Of a DNA stretch of 64,000 nt, positions 53,565-64,000 are shown piece after piece. A program made the position numbers and the translations under genes. Each line of letters begins with the position of its first letter. Within the stretch, counting starts at the first letter, position 1. The notes under the pieces are model-generated. The model made no database searches and was not told the origin of the DNA. It saw nothing but the letters and a program-made list of their open reading frames with translations. The stretch spans positions 63,550,001 to 63,614,000 of the forward strand of contig CM034546.1 of NCBI GenBank assembly GCA_020055645.1. The letters run 5' to 3'. The stretch is from Tomocerus qinae. Its lineage: Eukaryota > Arthropoda > Collembola > Entomobryomorpha > Tomoceridae.

Positions 53565-54310
53565 AGTAGAGGTTAGAGTAGAGGAGAGAGTAGAGGAGAG
53601 ACCTTGGAGGAAGCATTGGCTTAAGCCACTGTGGCTGAAGGCAAAATAGCAAAAGGGCTTAGCTTGAACCTAACCTTGAAAAATATTTGAGGAGACCTTG
53701 AAAGAAGCATTGGATTAAGCCACTGGGCTAAAGGCAAATTAGCAAAAGGGCTAAGCTTGACCCTAACTTTGAGTCAAACCTAACTTTGAGTCAAACCTAA
53801 CCTTGGGTCAAACCTAACCTTGGGTCAAACCTAACCTTGGGTCAAACCTAACCTTGGGTCAAACCTAACCTAAAATATTTGTGGAGACCATGGAGGTTTT
53901 CATTTAGCCACCGGGCTGAAAACTATCTAGCTAAATGACTATGAGTTAAAAATATTTTAAATTTGAACCTAACCTAAAATATTTGTAGAGACCTTGGAGG
54001 TTTTCATTTAGCCACTGGGCTAAAAGCTGTCTAGCTAAATGGCTAAAAGTTAAAAATATTTTAAGTTTGAACCTAACCTAAAATATTTGTGGAGCCCTTG
54101 GAAGCTTTCATTTAGCCACTGGGCTGAAAGCTATCTAGCTAAATGGCTAAAAGTAAAATTATATTTAAATGAAACCTAACTTAGATAGAAACCTAACCTA
54201 GGAAAAAATGTGGAAGCATTGGAACCTTTAGCCACTTGGCTAAAAGCTATCTAGCTAATTGGCTAAAGGTTTGAAGCATAAGAGGTTAGGAGTGAGGGAT
54301 TGGAACATTT
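53565..54310. repeat. Compound tandem repeats with AACCTAACC and TTTAGCCACTGGGCTAAA
   Basis: Four to five long units (about 100 bp) contain GAGACCTTGGAGG, TTTCATTTAGCCACTGGGCT, AGCTAAATGGCTAAAAG and TTGAACCTAACCTAAAATAT. Between the first two lies a short array of AACCTAACCTTGGGTCA (17 bp, about six units). GCCACTGGGCTAAA...TAGCTAAATGGCTAAA can fold back on itself. No coding. Confidence 0.8.
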
Positions 54311-55635
54311 ATTATTTAGCATTTTAGTTTTAGTATCTAGTTAGTAAGTAACTAGTTAGTAAACAATAAATTTATGTTAAATTAATTCGTATTTGTAAGA
54401 TGATCAAGTTGTATATGTCATGTCATCGTAATGTTATGTTTTATTGTTAAATTGTTAAGTGGAGTAGTTGGGCGGTTGCTAGTACGTCGGCACCGACCCC
54501 TTATATAAAAATTGAATGTGTTGAGTGTATGTAATTAGAGTAGTTGACCCCTGTGCTTGAACGTCCGCACTCGGGGTAAAAGTATGAGCTCTCAGTGGAA
54601 GGGAGCTCAGTTTCGTTTCTGGATTCGTGCTCTGAAGTTCTTCTCTAAAATCTCTCCTGGAAGTTCCTGGCTGCAGTTACTCGAAAGGTTTCTTGTGGTC
54701 GACTTGCGAAGTTAGTCAGTAGTTTAGCTAAATTTTGTGAAGTTCTTCGTGACTATTTGGAGGAATAGTTGACCGAAGTTTTTAGCTGACTGACTGGGTA
54801 ATTCTGTGGAGTGCTTGGTATAAGCTAATTGTGGGGAACTCAGAAGCGAAAGAGAATAGGCTGAAATAGCTAAAGTGTTTTAGTTATTAAGATATTTTTG
54901 TGAATTGATTAATGTTGTTCTTGTGAAATAAAGTGTAACTGATTTGTGTGAATGAATATCACGGGATTAGTTCACGGTTGATTGAATAGGAAAGCATTTT
55001 TAGAACGATAAAATCCTTAGGTAGAGTCGGATATCTATTTAAGGTTATTAGAACGACTCTCTATCTTAGCAATACTAAGGTTGTGTTGCAAGGTAGCGTG
55101 CATTTACAGGCAAGCAGTGAAGCTGACTAACTGTAATACTCTCCCTCTTTTTACTCTCTTACTAATAAATACGTATATATATATTAAACACCCACACTCC
55201 GATCTAAACCTACATAAATATATTTCATCACCATAAATAAACGGCTAAGTAAAAGAAGTCACATTCTGGAATCGTTAAATAAACGGCAAAACACCACCAC
55301 AGAATAGTTATCAAAATAGCCTATAGTATACCATCTTGTAGAAAATCTGTTTTAGAACAATCGGGTAAAAAATTATCCGCTTACCAACTTTCCTCAGGTC
55401 CCCAGAAATTTATTTTTGGAATATTGTTTCCGGAATCATTAAAGTTTTTTGTGGATTACTCCAATTTTGAGTTAAATCTCAGGTTTTCGTAACCGATTTG
55501 CATAGTGTTGGAGTCGGTTAGATTCGCAAAAAGATTCTCTACTAGATAGTATATAAACCATTTTGATAATTATTCTGTGTTGGGCTGTGGTAGGGGGAAT
55601 TATATAAGTGATGACCCTGAACATGCTTAAAGGTG
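54311..55635. other. Non-coding, possibly an old solo LTR near 54417-54961
   Basis: TATATAAAA (54502-54510) is followed by a moderately GC-rich leader and AATAAA (54927-54932), then TGTGTGAATG. The order resembles an LTR, or a short non-coding transcript. A TG...CA pair can be drawn at 54417-54961, but no target duplication supports it. Confidence 0.3.
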
Positions 55636-55639
55636 ATGG

Positions 55640-55975
55640 AACGCCTAATCAGCTGGAATAAAAAAACTCCAGAACTGGAAGAAAAAACGAAACAAGCAGA
55701 GCAGTATGGTTACCTACGAGGTATTTCCACAGACGCTACCCTACATCAATATATAGCGCGTACGGAATGTACGCTAAAAAGCAGCAACCTTTGAAACTAT
55801 ATATCATATCATGCCTTAATTAGGGAAGGTACTGATAAACATCTCGAACGCTGGATAGAACGAATGTTGAAAGAAAGAACAGTCATTGCGACTGGAGGTA
55901 GTCGAAATCATAGCATAGACGTTAAACGTGGCTGTCCACAAGGAGGAGTGCTGTTTCCGCCAGGCAAAACAGGCG
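55640..55975 (+). mobile_element. LINE-A fragment: RT middle
   Basis: Across two frames: GYLRGISTDATLHQYIARTE then CTLKSSN, and HLERWIERMLKERTVIATGG, then SRNHSIDVKRGCPQGGVLFP. The RGxSTDAxLHQxxxR and RGCPQGGVLSP motifs are hallmarks of Jockey-type RT, and the first matches the minus-strand copy near 6060. The piece stops right after the GCPQGGVL motif, before the catalytic Y-x-DD, and meets a minisatellite. Confidence 0.75.
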
Positions 55976-56044
55976 TCGTATATCCTAATGTATAAGTAAA
56001 TCTGAGGTATGTCAATACCTTTGGCGGAAGGCCGCATACTAAAC

Positions 56045-56150
56045 ATACCCGACATATCCGAAACACCTGACCTACCCGACACACCTGACCTACCCAACAC
56101 ACCTGACCGACCCGACACACCTGACCTACCCAACATACCTGATACACGTT
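56045..56150. repeat. 18-bp minisatellite CGACACACCTGACCTACC
   Basis: About five alternating units (CGACACACCTGACCTACC and CAACACACCTGACCGACC). The minus-strand RSGVSGRSGV-type frames are artefacts. Confidence 0.85.
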
Positions 56151-56395
56151 AATCGAACTTTTTCGAGTACTTTCGAATAGTTTAGAATATTTTCGAACTA
56201 TTTTGAATACTTTCGAATAGTTAAGAATATGTTCGCTATTTTTCTAATAGGTTCGAACTTTTTCGAATATTTTCGAAATTTCTCGAATATTGTATAACTT
56301 TATCAGATATTTTTTGGACTTTTTCGATTAGTTAAGAACTTTTTCTAACAATTTCGAATAGTTTTAAATATTATAGGATATTTTCAATTTAACAT
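56151..56395. repeat. Degenerate TTCGAA-rich tandem repeat
   Basis: Repeated ATTTTCGAACTTTTTCGAAT and AGTTTAGAATATTTTCGAAC phrases with decay. Kin in motif to the arrays at 8276, 35856 and 58990. Confidence 0.7.
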
Positions 56396-56419
56396 TCTAG
56401 TACCCAGTAAACCCAAAAC

Positions 56420-56800
56420 TCGTACCCCTTTCAGTGAACGACTAGTTTGTTACACTGATGGGTCAAAACTAAACAACCTCTTTGGCAAAGCAACAGTTTT
56501 ACTTGAGGAATCTTTCGTCTCCGCTTTGTCCTTTGTGTCATGAATGCGTTTAGACGTCGGTCCATCATTCAGCTGAATGCACTGCCTTAGATTTAAACAC
56601 CTGAGTAGGTATCTCATCCCAGTTAGGGAGTTACCGGAGTTGCCTTTGTCGCCCTAGTTGGCGTTTTGTATGTCCGCAGGGCGAATGAATGGCCTCTCCG
56701 AACAGTAAAACGGATCAGGGAGTCACTGCAAGTAAGTAGGCTAGAGCGGTATGTATGCCTGTGCTACTCAATAGTGTACGTCATACTCTCCCATTATTAT
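56420..56800 (+). mobile_element. LINE-A fragment: RNase H start, C-terminus and 3' end
   Basis: FVCYTDGSKLNNLFGKATVL is the start of an RNase H domain, with the first catalytic Asp in YTDGS. After a deletion of most of RNase H comes the C-terminal Cys region (CGTC-free, LCHECV-like, decayed) and the same 3' sequence as 1680-2004. It belongs to the same broken copy as 55640-55975, with the minisatellites 56045-56395 between. Confidence 0.7.
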
Positions 56801-57099
56801 ACATAAATACATACAACATCAGTATTTACAAATTCCTCTACTTAATCTAAATATACGCTCCCACTCTGATATACAATACAACTCCTTAACCTAACCTAAC
56901 CTCACCATATACATGCTTCCTGTTATACCACCAAATATAATTTCGTTAACTTAACCTAACCGTACTCAATATGCATGCCTTATACCTGTCTTAAAGTTGT
57001 TTCTTTGGCTAACGTAACTTAAATGTTCTCTGATATGCTTTTGTTAAGTTGCCTTTCCTTTTCTACAATGAAACGAAATCTAAAATATCTAGGATGCCA
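56801..57099. other. Non-coding spacer with short CCTAACCTAA runs
   Basis: CTTAACCTAACCTAACCTCA at about 56882 and CTTAACCTAACC at about 56950. No gene. Confidence 0.5.
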
Positions 57100-57330
57100 A
57101 TTTAAATACAATGAAGATGCTTATAAAATTAAATACAATGAAGATGATTATAAATTTAAATACAATGAAGATGCCTATAAAATTAAATTCAATGAAGATG
57201 CTTATAAAATTTAATACAATGAAGATGCTTATAAAATTAAATACAATGAAAATGCTTATAAAATTAAATACAATGAAGATGCTTATAAAATTAAATACAA
57301 TGACGATGCATATAAAGTGAAATACAAATA
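57100..57330. repeat. 27-bp minisatellite AAATACAATGAAGATGC then TTATAAAATT
   Basis: About eight units, close to identical. The 27-bp length keeps frames open, hence short repeat-encoded frames; not a gene. Confidence 0.9.
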
Positions 57331-57419
57331 TGAGGAATTGGAAGAATGTTATGTCACTTTGGTTTGTAATAAAAAATATTTAACAAACAGTAAGTAGCCA
57401 AGTTACAATTTTCAATAGT

Positions 57420-57850
57420 GTTAGTTGCTATAAAATCTAGAGAATAGAATCTAGTAGAGATGACCATGGTAGATTAAGAGATAAAGCTGAATCCAAATTC
57501 ATAGTTTGTGCTTTTGAACGGATATACAAACCTTCTTTTAATTTCCTAATGTAAGGCTTTGTTTTTTATCAATCAGTTTTATGGATGAAGCATTTTGAGT
57601 GTGTGTTTCATTTTCAGCGAAATGCAGGGCAACTGCCGAAGACAACATTCGACTATGATGTATATCCGCCAAATGCTTTTTAAATCTAACATTACGATCT
57701 CCAGTTTCTCCTATACAGCTTAATTGACAATTTTCGCTTTTTAATTCTAAAACTCCAGAACTGTTTTCTTTGTGGTTACAGAGTTTACTGTAAAGTTTGG
57801 GATCAGGATAGTAGCTAAAATCAGAATCTAGTTCCGATTGTATATTATAG
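57420..57850 (-). pseudogene. GIY-YIG endonuclease fragment of Penelope type
   Basis: The minus strand from 57780 reads CNHKENSSGVLELKSENCQL, then SCIGETGDRNVRFKKHLADI, then a segment with SSAVALHFAENE and SSIKLIDKKQSLTLGN. A stop and frame change follow, leading to KEGLYIRSKAQTMNLDSAL. The G-V-L-E-L ... C...(Y)IGxTG..(R)..H...H pattern is the GIY-YIG nuclease found at the C-terminus of canonical Penelope elements, with Tyr of the second YIG changed to Cys. The trailing AQTMNLDS motif is also usual there. No RT lies upstream on this strand; in that direction lie 57850 and beyond, without a recognisable RT. It is an isolated relic of a different, endonuclease-bearing lineage. Confidence 0.65.
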
Positions 57851-58985
57851 CGCTAGTTATCTTTTTTGTAGCATCCTTATAAATAAACGGCTAAAGTCTA
57901 ATTCCGTAGGTTTGTTTTTACTTCTGTGTGTTGATTTGCCGTAATTATAAAACGCAGCCAAGCACATAATAACGCACATAATGAGGCAAATTCCAACACG
58001 TTCAAAGCAGAAGAATTTGGTGGCAGTACGCAATTATGCACTGCGCGGTCTACAATCTCCTACGAAAATTTCATAACAGGAACAACGTATACATTCCGTA
58101 TGAAAATTTTCCCAGCTTTCAGTGCGCTCAAAGTTTCTATATATTATCTCATGTGCGGGAAAATTCAAATTGGCCATTTACATTGATGTTTTGAATTTTG
58201 AATTGGTTTAAAAAAAGTTAGATCCCAAAAAAGTGAGTCAGTTTTGATTCTGTAAAGCAAATAACGTTTGTAAACGTTGTAACGTTTAAGGCAGTGGTGC
58301 AGATTTCAATAGACTGTTTTTGCCACAAATGGGGACGCTGCTAGGTAACCAGCAAGAATTATCATAGAGGGTTAATCGGAATCGCGAAAATTATTACTTT
58401 TTTGGTAAAGTCCTAAAGGATCTGAGAGTACTGGTCCTACACCCATTTAGTAAGTGTAAAAAAGATTCTTCAAAACTTATTCTATAGATTATACTTTGAA
58501 AACTTCACATTTTTGTCTCTGGCTTAAAGATATCATCCTTTGAAACTTGAAATTGATACATAATCCTGTATTTGCATTTTGTGAGCCGTGTAACTTCCAA
58601 TAAAAGACAAAATTGTGAAAATTTCTAAATATAACCTCAAGAATAAGTTCCGATGAATCGTTATTGAATTTACTTTGTGGGTGTTTGATCAGTCATCTCG
58701 GATCCTTTAGCACTTTCCCAAAAAAAGTTAATGAGGAATATGATAGTCTAGAGATCATTTACGAGATCATGTTTAACCCAATGACTCACTGTAACGCTTG
58801 CTTTGCTTTCCTTCCACTCCGCTTGGTCAGCCGGAGCAAAAAGTTCGGGGGAGCCTCAGCTGAAACTAAGGAATTATCAGGTGTCAAAGGTTCGGCGGAG
58901 CCTAAGGTGCTATGAGACCTCCGATGCTATTTTACCATGATTTTACCACCGAAGACACAATTTTATTTAGTTGAATATGAACACA
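57851..58985. other. Non-coding spacer before the terminal satellite
   Basis: A + strand frame at 58664-58915 has no domain and low-complexity character. I see no other supported feature. Confidence 0.5.
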
Positions 58986-58989
58986 ACCA

Positions 58990-61900
58990 CCACCTGACTA
59001 TTGTAGGGGCCCTATTCAAATTCCTCCGAATAATTTTAAGTTCCTCCGAATAAATTCGAGTCACTCCGAATAAATTCGAGTCACTCCGAATAAATTCGAG
59101 TCACTTCGAATAAATTCGAGTAACTTCGAATAAATTCGAGTCACTTCGAATAAATTCGAGTCACTTCGAATAAATTCGAGTCACTTCGAATAAATTCGAG
59201 TCACTTCGAATAAATTCGAGTCACTTCGAATAAATTCGAATTACACCTAATAAATTCGAGTTACTCCGAATAAATTCGAGTTACTAACGAATAAATTCGA
59301 TGTACTCGGAATAAATTCGAGTTACTCCGAAAAAATTCGAATTACTCCCGAATAAATTCGAGTTACTCCGAATAACTTCGAGTTACTTCCGAATAAATTC
59401 GAGTTACTCAGAATAAATTCGAGTTACTCTGAATAAATTCGAGTTACTCCGAATAAATTCGAGTTACTTCCGAATAAATTCGAGTTACTTCCGAATAAAT
59501 TCGAGTTACTCCGAATAAATTCGAGTTACTGCGAATAAATTCAAGTTACTCCGAATAAATTCGAGTTACTTCCGAATAATTCGAGTTACTCCGAATAAAT
59601 TCGAGTTACTTCCGAATAAATTCGAGTTACTCCGAATAAATTCGAGTTACTCCGAATAAATTCGAGTTACTCCGAATAAATTCGAGTTACTCCGAATAAA
59701 TTCGAGTTACTCCAAATAAATTCGAGTTACTCCGAATAAATTCGAGTTACTCTGAATAAATTCGAGTTACTCCGAATAAATTCGAGTCACTTCGAATAAA
59801 TTCGAGTTACTTCCGAATAAATTCTAGTTACTCCGAATAAATTCGAGTTATTCCGAATAAATTCGAGTTACTCCGAACAAATTCGAGTTACTCCGAATAA
59901 ATTCGAGTTACTCCGAATAAATTCGAGTTACTCCGAACAAATTCGAGTTACTCCGAATAAATTCGAGTTACTCCGAATAAATTCGAGTTACTCCGAATAA
60001 ATTCGAGTTACTCCGAATAAATTCGAGTTACTCCGAATAAATTCGAGTTACTCCGAATAAATTCGAGTTACTCCGAATAAATTCGAGTTACTCCGAATAA
60101 ATTCGAGTTACTCCGAATAAATTCGAGTTACTCCGAATAAATTCGAGTTACTCCGAATAAATTCGAGTTACTAATGAATAAATTCGACTTACTCCCCATA
60201 ACTTCGAGTTACTTCCGAATAAATTCGAGTTACTCTGAATAATTCGAGTTACTCCGAATAACTTCGAGTTACTTCCGAATAAATTCGAGTTACTCCGAAT
60301 AAATTCGAGTTACTCTGAATAAATTCGCGTTACTCCGAATAAATTCGAGTTACTCTGAATAAATTCGCGTTACTCCGAATAAATTCGAGTTACTCCGAAT
60401 AAATTCGAGTTACTCCGAATAAATTCGAGTTACTCCGAATAAATTCGAGTTACTCCGAATAAATTCGAGTTACTCCGAATAAATTCGAGTTACTCCGAAT
60501 AAATTCGAGTTACTCCGAATAAATTCGAGTTACTCCGAAAAAATTCGAGTTACTCCGAAAAAATTCGATATACTCCGAATAAATCGAGTATTTCCAAATA
60601 AATTCGAGTTACTCCGAAAAAATTCGATATACTCCGAATAATTCGAGTAACTCCAAATAAATTCGAGTTACTCCGAATAAATTCGAGTTACTCCGAATAA
60701 ATTCGAGTTACTCCGAAAAAATTCGAGTTACTCCGATTAAATTTGAGTTACTCCGAATAAATTCGAGTTACTCCGAATAAATTCGAGTTACTCCGAATAA
60801 ATTCGAGTTACTCCGAATAAATTCGAGTTACTCCGAATAAATTCGAGTTACTCCGAATAAATTCGAGTTACTCCGAATAAATTCGAGTTACTCCGAATAA
60901 CTTCGAGTTACTCCGAATAAATTCGAGTTACTCCGAATAAATTCGAGTTACTCCGAATAAATTCGAGTTACTCCAAATAAATTCGAGTTACTCCGAATAA
61001 ATTCGAGTTACTCCGAATAAATTCGAGTTACTCCGAATAAATTCGAGTTACTCCGAACAAATTCGAGTTACTCCGAATAAATTCGAGTTACTCCGAATAA
61101 ATTCGAGTTACTCCGAACAAATTCGAGTTACTCCGAATAAATTCGAGTTACTCCGAATAAATTCGAGTTACTCCGAATAAATTCGAGTTACTCCGAATAA
61201 ATTCGAGTTACTCCGAATAAATTCGAGTTACTCCGAATAAATTCGAGTTACTCCGAATAAATTCGAGTTACTCCGAATAAATTCGAGTTACTCCGAATAA
61301 ATTCGAGTTACTCCGAATAAATTCGAGTTACTCCGATTAAATTTGAGTTACTCCGAATAAATTCGAGTTACTCCGAATAAATTCGAGTTACTCCGAATAA
61401 ATTCGAGTTACTCCGAATAAATTCGAGTTACTCCGAATAAATTCGACTTACTCCCCATAACTTCGAGTTACTTCCGAATAAATTCGAGTTACTCTGAATA
61501 ATTCGAGTTATTCCGAATAAATTCGATATAGTCGGAATAAATTCGAGTTACTCCGAATAAATTCGAGTTACTCCCGAACAAATTCGAGTTACTCCGAATA
61601 ACTTCGAGTTACTTCCGAATAAATTCGAGTTACTCTGAATAAATTCGAGTTACTCCGAATAAATTCGAGTTACTTCCGAATAAATTCGAGTTACTTGCGA
61701 ATAAATTCGAGTTACGCCGAATAACTTCGAGTTACTTCCGAATAAGTTTGAGTTACTCCTAATAAATTCGAGTTACTTCGAATAAATTCGAGTTACTTCG
61801 AATAAATTCGAGTTACTTCGATAAAATTCGAGTTACTTCCGAATAAATTCGAGTTACTCCGATAAAATTCGAGTCACTTCGATTAAATTCGAGTTACTCC

Positions 61901-64000
61901 TAATAAATTCTAGTTACTCCGAAAAAATTCGAGTAACTCCGAATAATTCGAGTTATTCCGAATAAATTCGATATACTCGGAATAAATTCGAGTAACTCCG
62001 AATAATTCGAGTTATTCCGAATAAATTCGATATACTCGGAATAAATTCGAGTTACTCCCGAATAAATTCGAGTTACTCCGAATAACTTCGAGTTACTTCC
62101 GAATAAATTCTAGTTACTCCGAATAAATTCGAGTTATTCCGAATAAATTCGAGTTACTCCGAATAAATTCGAGTTACTAACGAATAAATTCGACTTACTC
62201 CCCATAACTTCGAGTTACTTCCGAACAAAAAAGAGTTACTCTGAATAATTCGAGTTATTCCGAATAAATTCGATATAGTCGGAATAAATTCGAGTTACTC
62301 CGAATAAATTCGAGTTACTCCCGAATAAATTCGAGTTACTCCGAATAACTTCGAGTTACTTCCGAATAAATTCGAGTTACTCCGAATAAATTCGAGTTAG
62401 TCTGAATAAATTCGAGTTACTCCGAATAAATTCGAGTTACTCCGAATAAATTTGAGTTACTCCGAATAAATTCGAGTTACTCCGAATAAAGTCGAGTTAC
62501 TCCGAATAAATTCGAGTTACTCCGAATAAATTCGAGTTACTCCGAATAAATTCGAGTTACTCCGAATAAATTCGAGTTACTAACGAATAAATTCGACTTA
62601 CTCCCCATAACTTCGAGTTACTTCCGAATAAATTCGAGTTACTCTGAATAATTCGAGTTATTCCGAATAAATTCGATATAGTCGGAATAAATTCGAGTTA
62701 CTCCGAATAAATTCGAGTTACTCCCGAACAAATTCGAGTTACTCCGAATAACTTCGAGTTACTTCCGAATAAATTCGAGTTACTCTGAATAAATTCGAGT
62801 TACTCCGAATAAATTCGAGTTACTTCCGAATAAATTCGAGTTACTTGCGAATAAATTCGAGTTACGCCGAATAACTTCGAGTTACTTCCGAATAAGTTTG
62901 AGTTACTCCTAATAAATTCGAGTTACTTCGAATAAATTCGAGTTACTTCGAATAAATTCGAGTTACTTCGATAAAATTCGAGTTACTTCCGAATAAATTC
63001 GAGTTACTCCGATAAAATTCGAGTCACTTCGATTAAATTCGAGTTACTCCTAATAAATTCTAGTTACTCCGAAAAAATTCGAGTAACTCCGAATAATTCG
63101 AGTTATTCCGAATAAATTCGATATACTCGGAATAAATTCGAGTTACTCCCGAATAAATTCGAGTTACTCCGAATAACTTCGAGTTACTTCCGAATAAATT
63201 CTAGTTACTCCGAATAAATTCGAGTTATTCCGAATAAATTCGAGTTACTCCGAATAAATTCGAGTTACTAACGAATAAATTCGACTTACTCCCCATAACT
63301 TCGAGTTACTTCCGAATAAATTCGAGTTACTCTGAATAATTCGAGTTATTCCGAATAAATTCGATATAGTCGGAATAAATTCGAGTTACTCCGAATAAAT
63401 TCGAGTTACTCCCGAATAAATTCGAGTTACTCCGAATAACTTCGAGTTACTTCCGAATAAATTCGAGTTACTCCGAATAAATTCGAGTTACTCTGAATAA
63501 ATTCGAGTTACTCTGAATAAATTCGAGTTACTCCGAATAAATTTGAGTTACTCCGAATAAATTCGAGTTACTCCGAATAAAGTCGAGTTACTCCGAATAA
63601 ATTCGAGTTACTCCGAATAAATTCGAGTTACTCCGAATAAATTCGAGTTACTCCGAATAAATTCGAGTTACTAACGAATAAATTCGACTTACTCCCCATA
63701 ACTTCGAGTTACTTCCGAATAAATTCGAGTTACTCTGAATAATTCGAGTTATTCCGAATAAATTCGATATAGTCGGAATAAATTCGAGTTACTCCGAATA
63801 AATTCGAGTTACTCCCGAACAAATTCGAGTTACTCCGAATAACTTCGAGTTACTTCCGAATAAATTCGAGTTACTCTGAATAAATTCGAGTTACTCCGAA
63901 TAAATTCGAGTTACTTCCGAATAAATTCGAGTTACGCCGAATAACTTCGAGTTACTTCCGAATAAGTTTGAGTTACTCCTAATAAATTCGAGTTACTTCG
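58990..64000. repeat. 20-bp satellite TTCGAGTTACTCCGAATAAA, at least 5 kb
   Basis: Some 250 units of 20 bp, running off the window edge. The first 230 bp is a variant with CGAGTCACTTCGAATAAATT. Insertions giving 21-bp (CTTCCGAAT) and deletions giving 19-bp (GAATAATTCG) units recur. From about 61.4 kb to the end, a pattern of variant units repeats with a 1,091-bp period: the mark ACTAACGAATAAATTCGACT occurs near 62171, 62573, 63262 and 63664. No transcription unit or gene inside. Confidence 0.95.

Noticed and set aside
55908-56147. Minus-strand frames with repeated RSGVSG or VGQVCRVGQ
   Set aside because: Products of the 18-bp ACACCTGAC minisatellite.
58990-64000. CRISPR-like array
   Set aside because: Units are contiguous 20-bp repeats without unique spacers, in a eukaryotic context; it is a satellite.

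Overview
This is eukaryotic, AT-rich, repeat-dominated DNA, most likely from an arthropod. The pointers are a spliced gene with consensus GT/AG sites, several non-LTR retrotransposon families with arthropod-type domain layouts, Penelope-like retroelements, many MITEs and satellites, and short runs of CCTAA, the arthropod telomere unit. The species cannot be named from the sequence. There is no bacterial-style gene organisation, operon or CRISPR array.

Only one ordinary host gene looks intact: a two-exon AIG1/GIMAP-like GTPase (exon 1 at 20736-21053, exon 2 at 23603-25474, + strand). It has a coiled-coil N-terminus, a G domain and a Cys/His-rich segment. Almost everything else is mobile DNA or tandem repeat. 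I use working names for three non-LTR families. LINE-A has endonuclease, RT and RNase H (Jockey-like). LINE-B is CR1/Rex-like with a TACA-rich 3' tail. LINE-C has a GVLQGE-type RT. All copies are broken and often nested.

Layout: 1-16 kb holds LINE fragments, a DDE transposase relic, a TA-flanked MITE nested in a 28-bp minisatellite, a hAT-type MITE with 8-bp target duplications, and minisatellites. 16.3-20.4 kb holds a GC-rich block of three hairpins, a TTAA-flanked element carrying a 60-bp minisatellite, and a 1.6-kb array of an 18-bp unit. 20.7-25.5 kb is the GTPase gene. 27.0-29.2 kb is a large inverted repeat with mirrored tandem arrays around CCTAA repeats. 29.7-36 kb holds a gypsy fragment, LINE-C, an inverted-repeat element with a degraded FLYWCH-like finger, and two strong palindromes. 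36.1-38.2 kb is a frameshifted Penelope-like RT.

40.4-52.7 kb is the most informative part. A 1.7-kb block occurs twice in direct orientation, apparently identical, and exactly flanks a nearly complete Penelope-like element (46271-50998). One block copy was later entered by a 4.16-kb LTR element (41128-45290) with apparently identical 353-bp LTRs, TG/CA ends and a 4-bp target duplication. That LTR element shows no gag or pol. Its only substantial sense ORF encodes an FHA-domain protein, so it looks like a non-autonomous LTR element that has captured a host gene.

53-58.9 kb holds further minisatellites, LINE-A fragments and an isolated, frameshifted GIY-YIG endonuclease fragment of Penelope type. 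58.99-64.0 kb is a 20-bp satellite that runs off the window and shows a 1,091-bp higher-order period in its last part. All readings come from inspection of the sequence; no searches or alignments were run.
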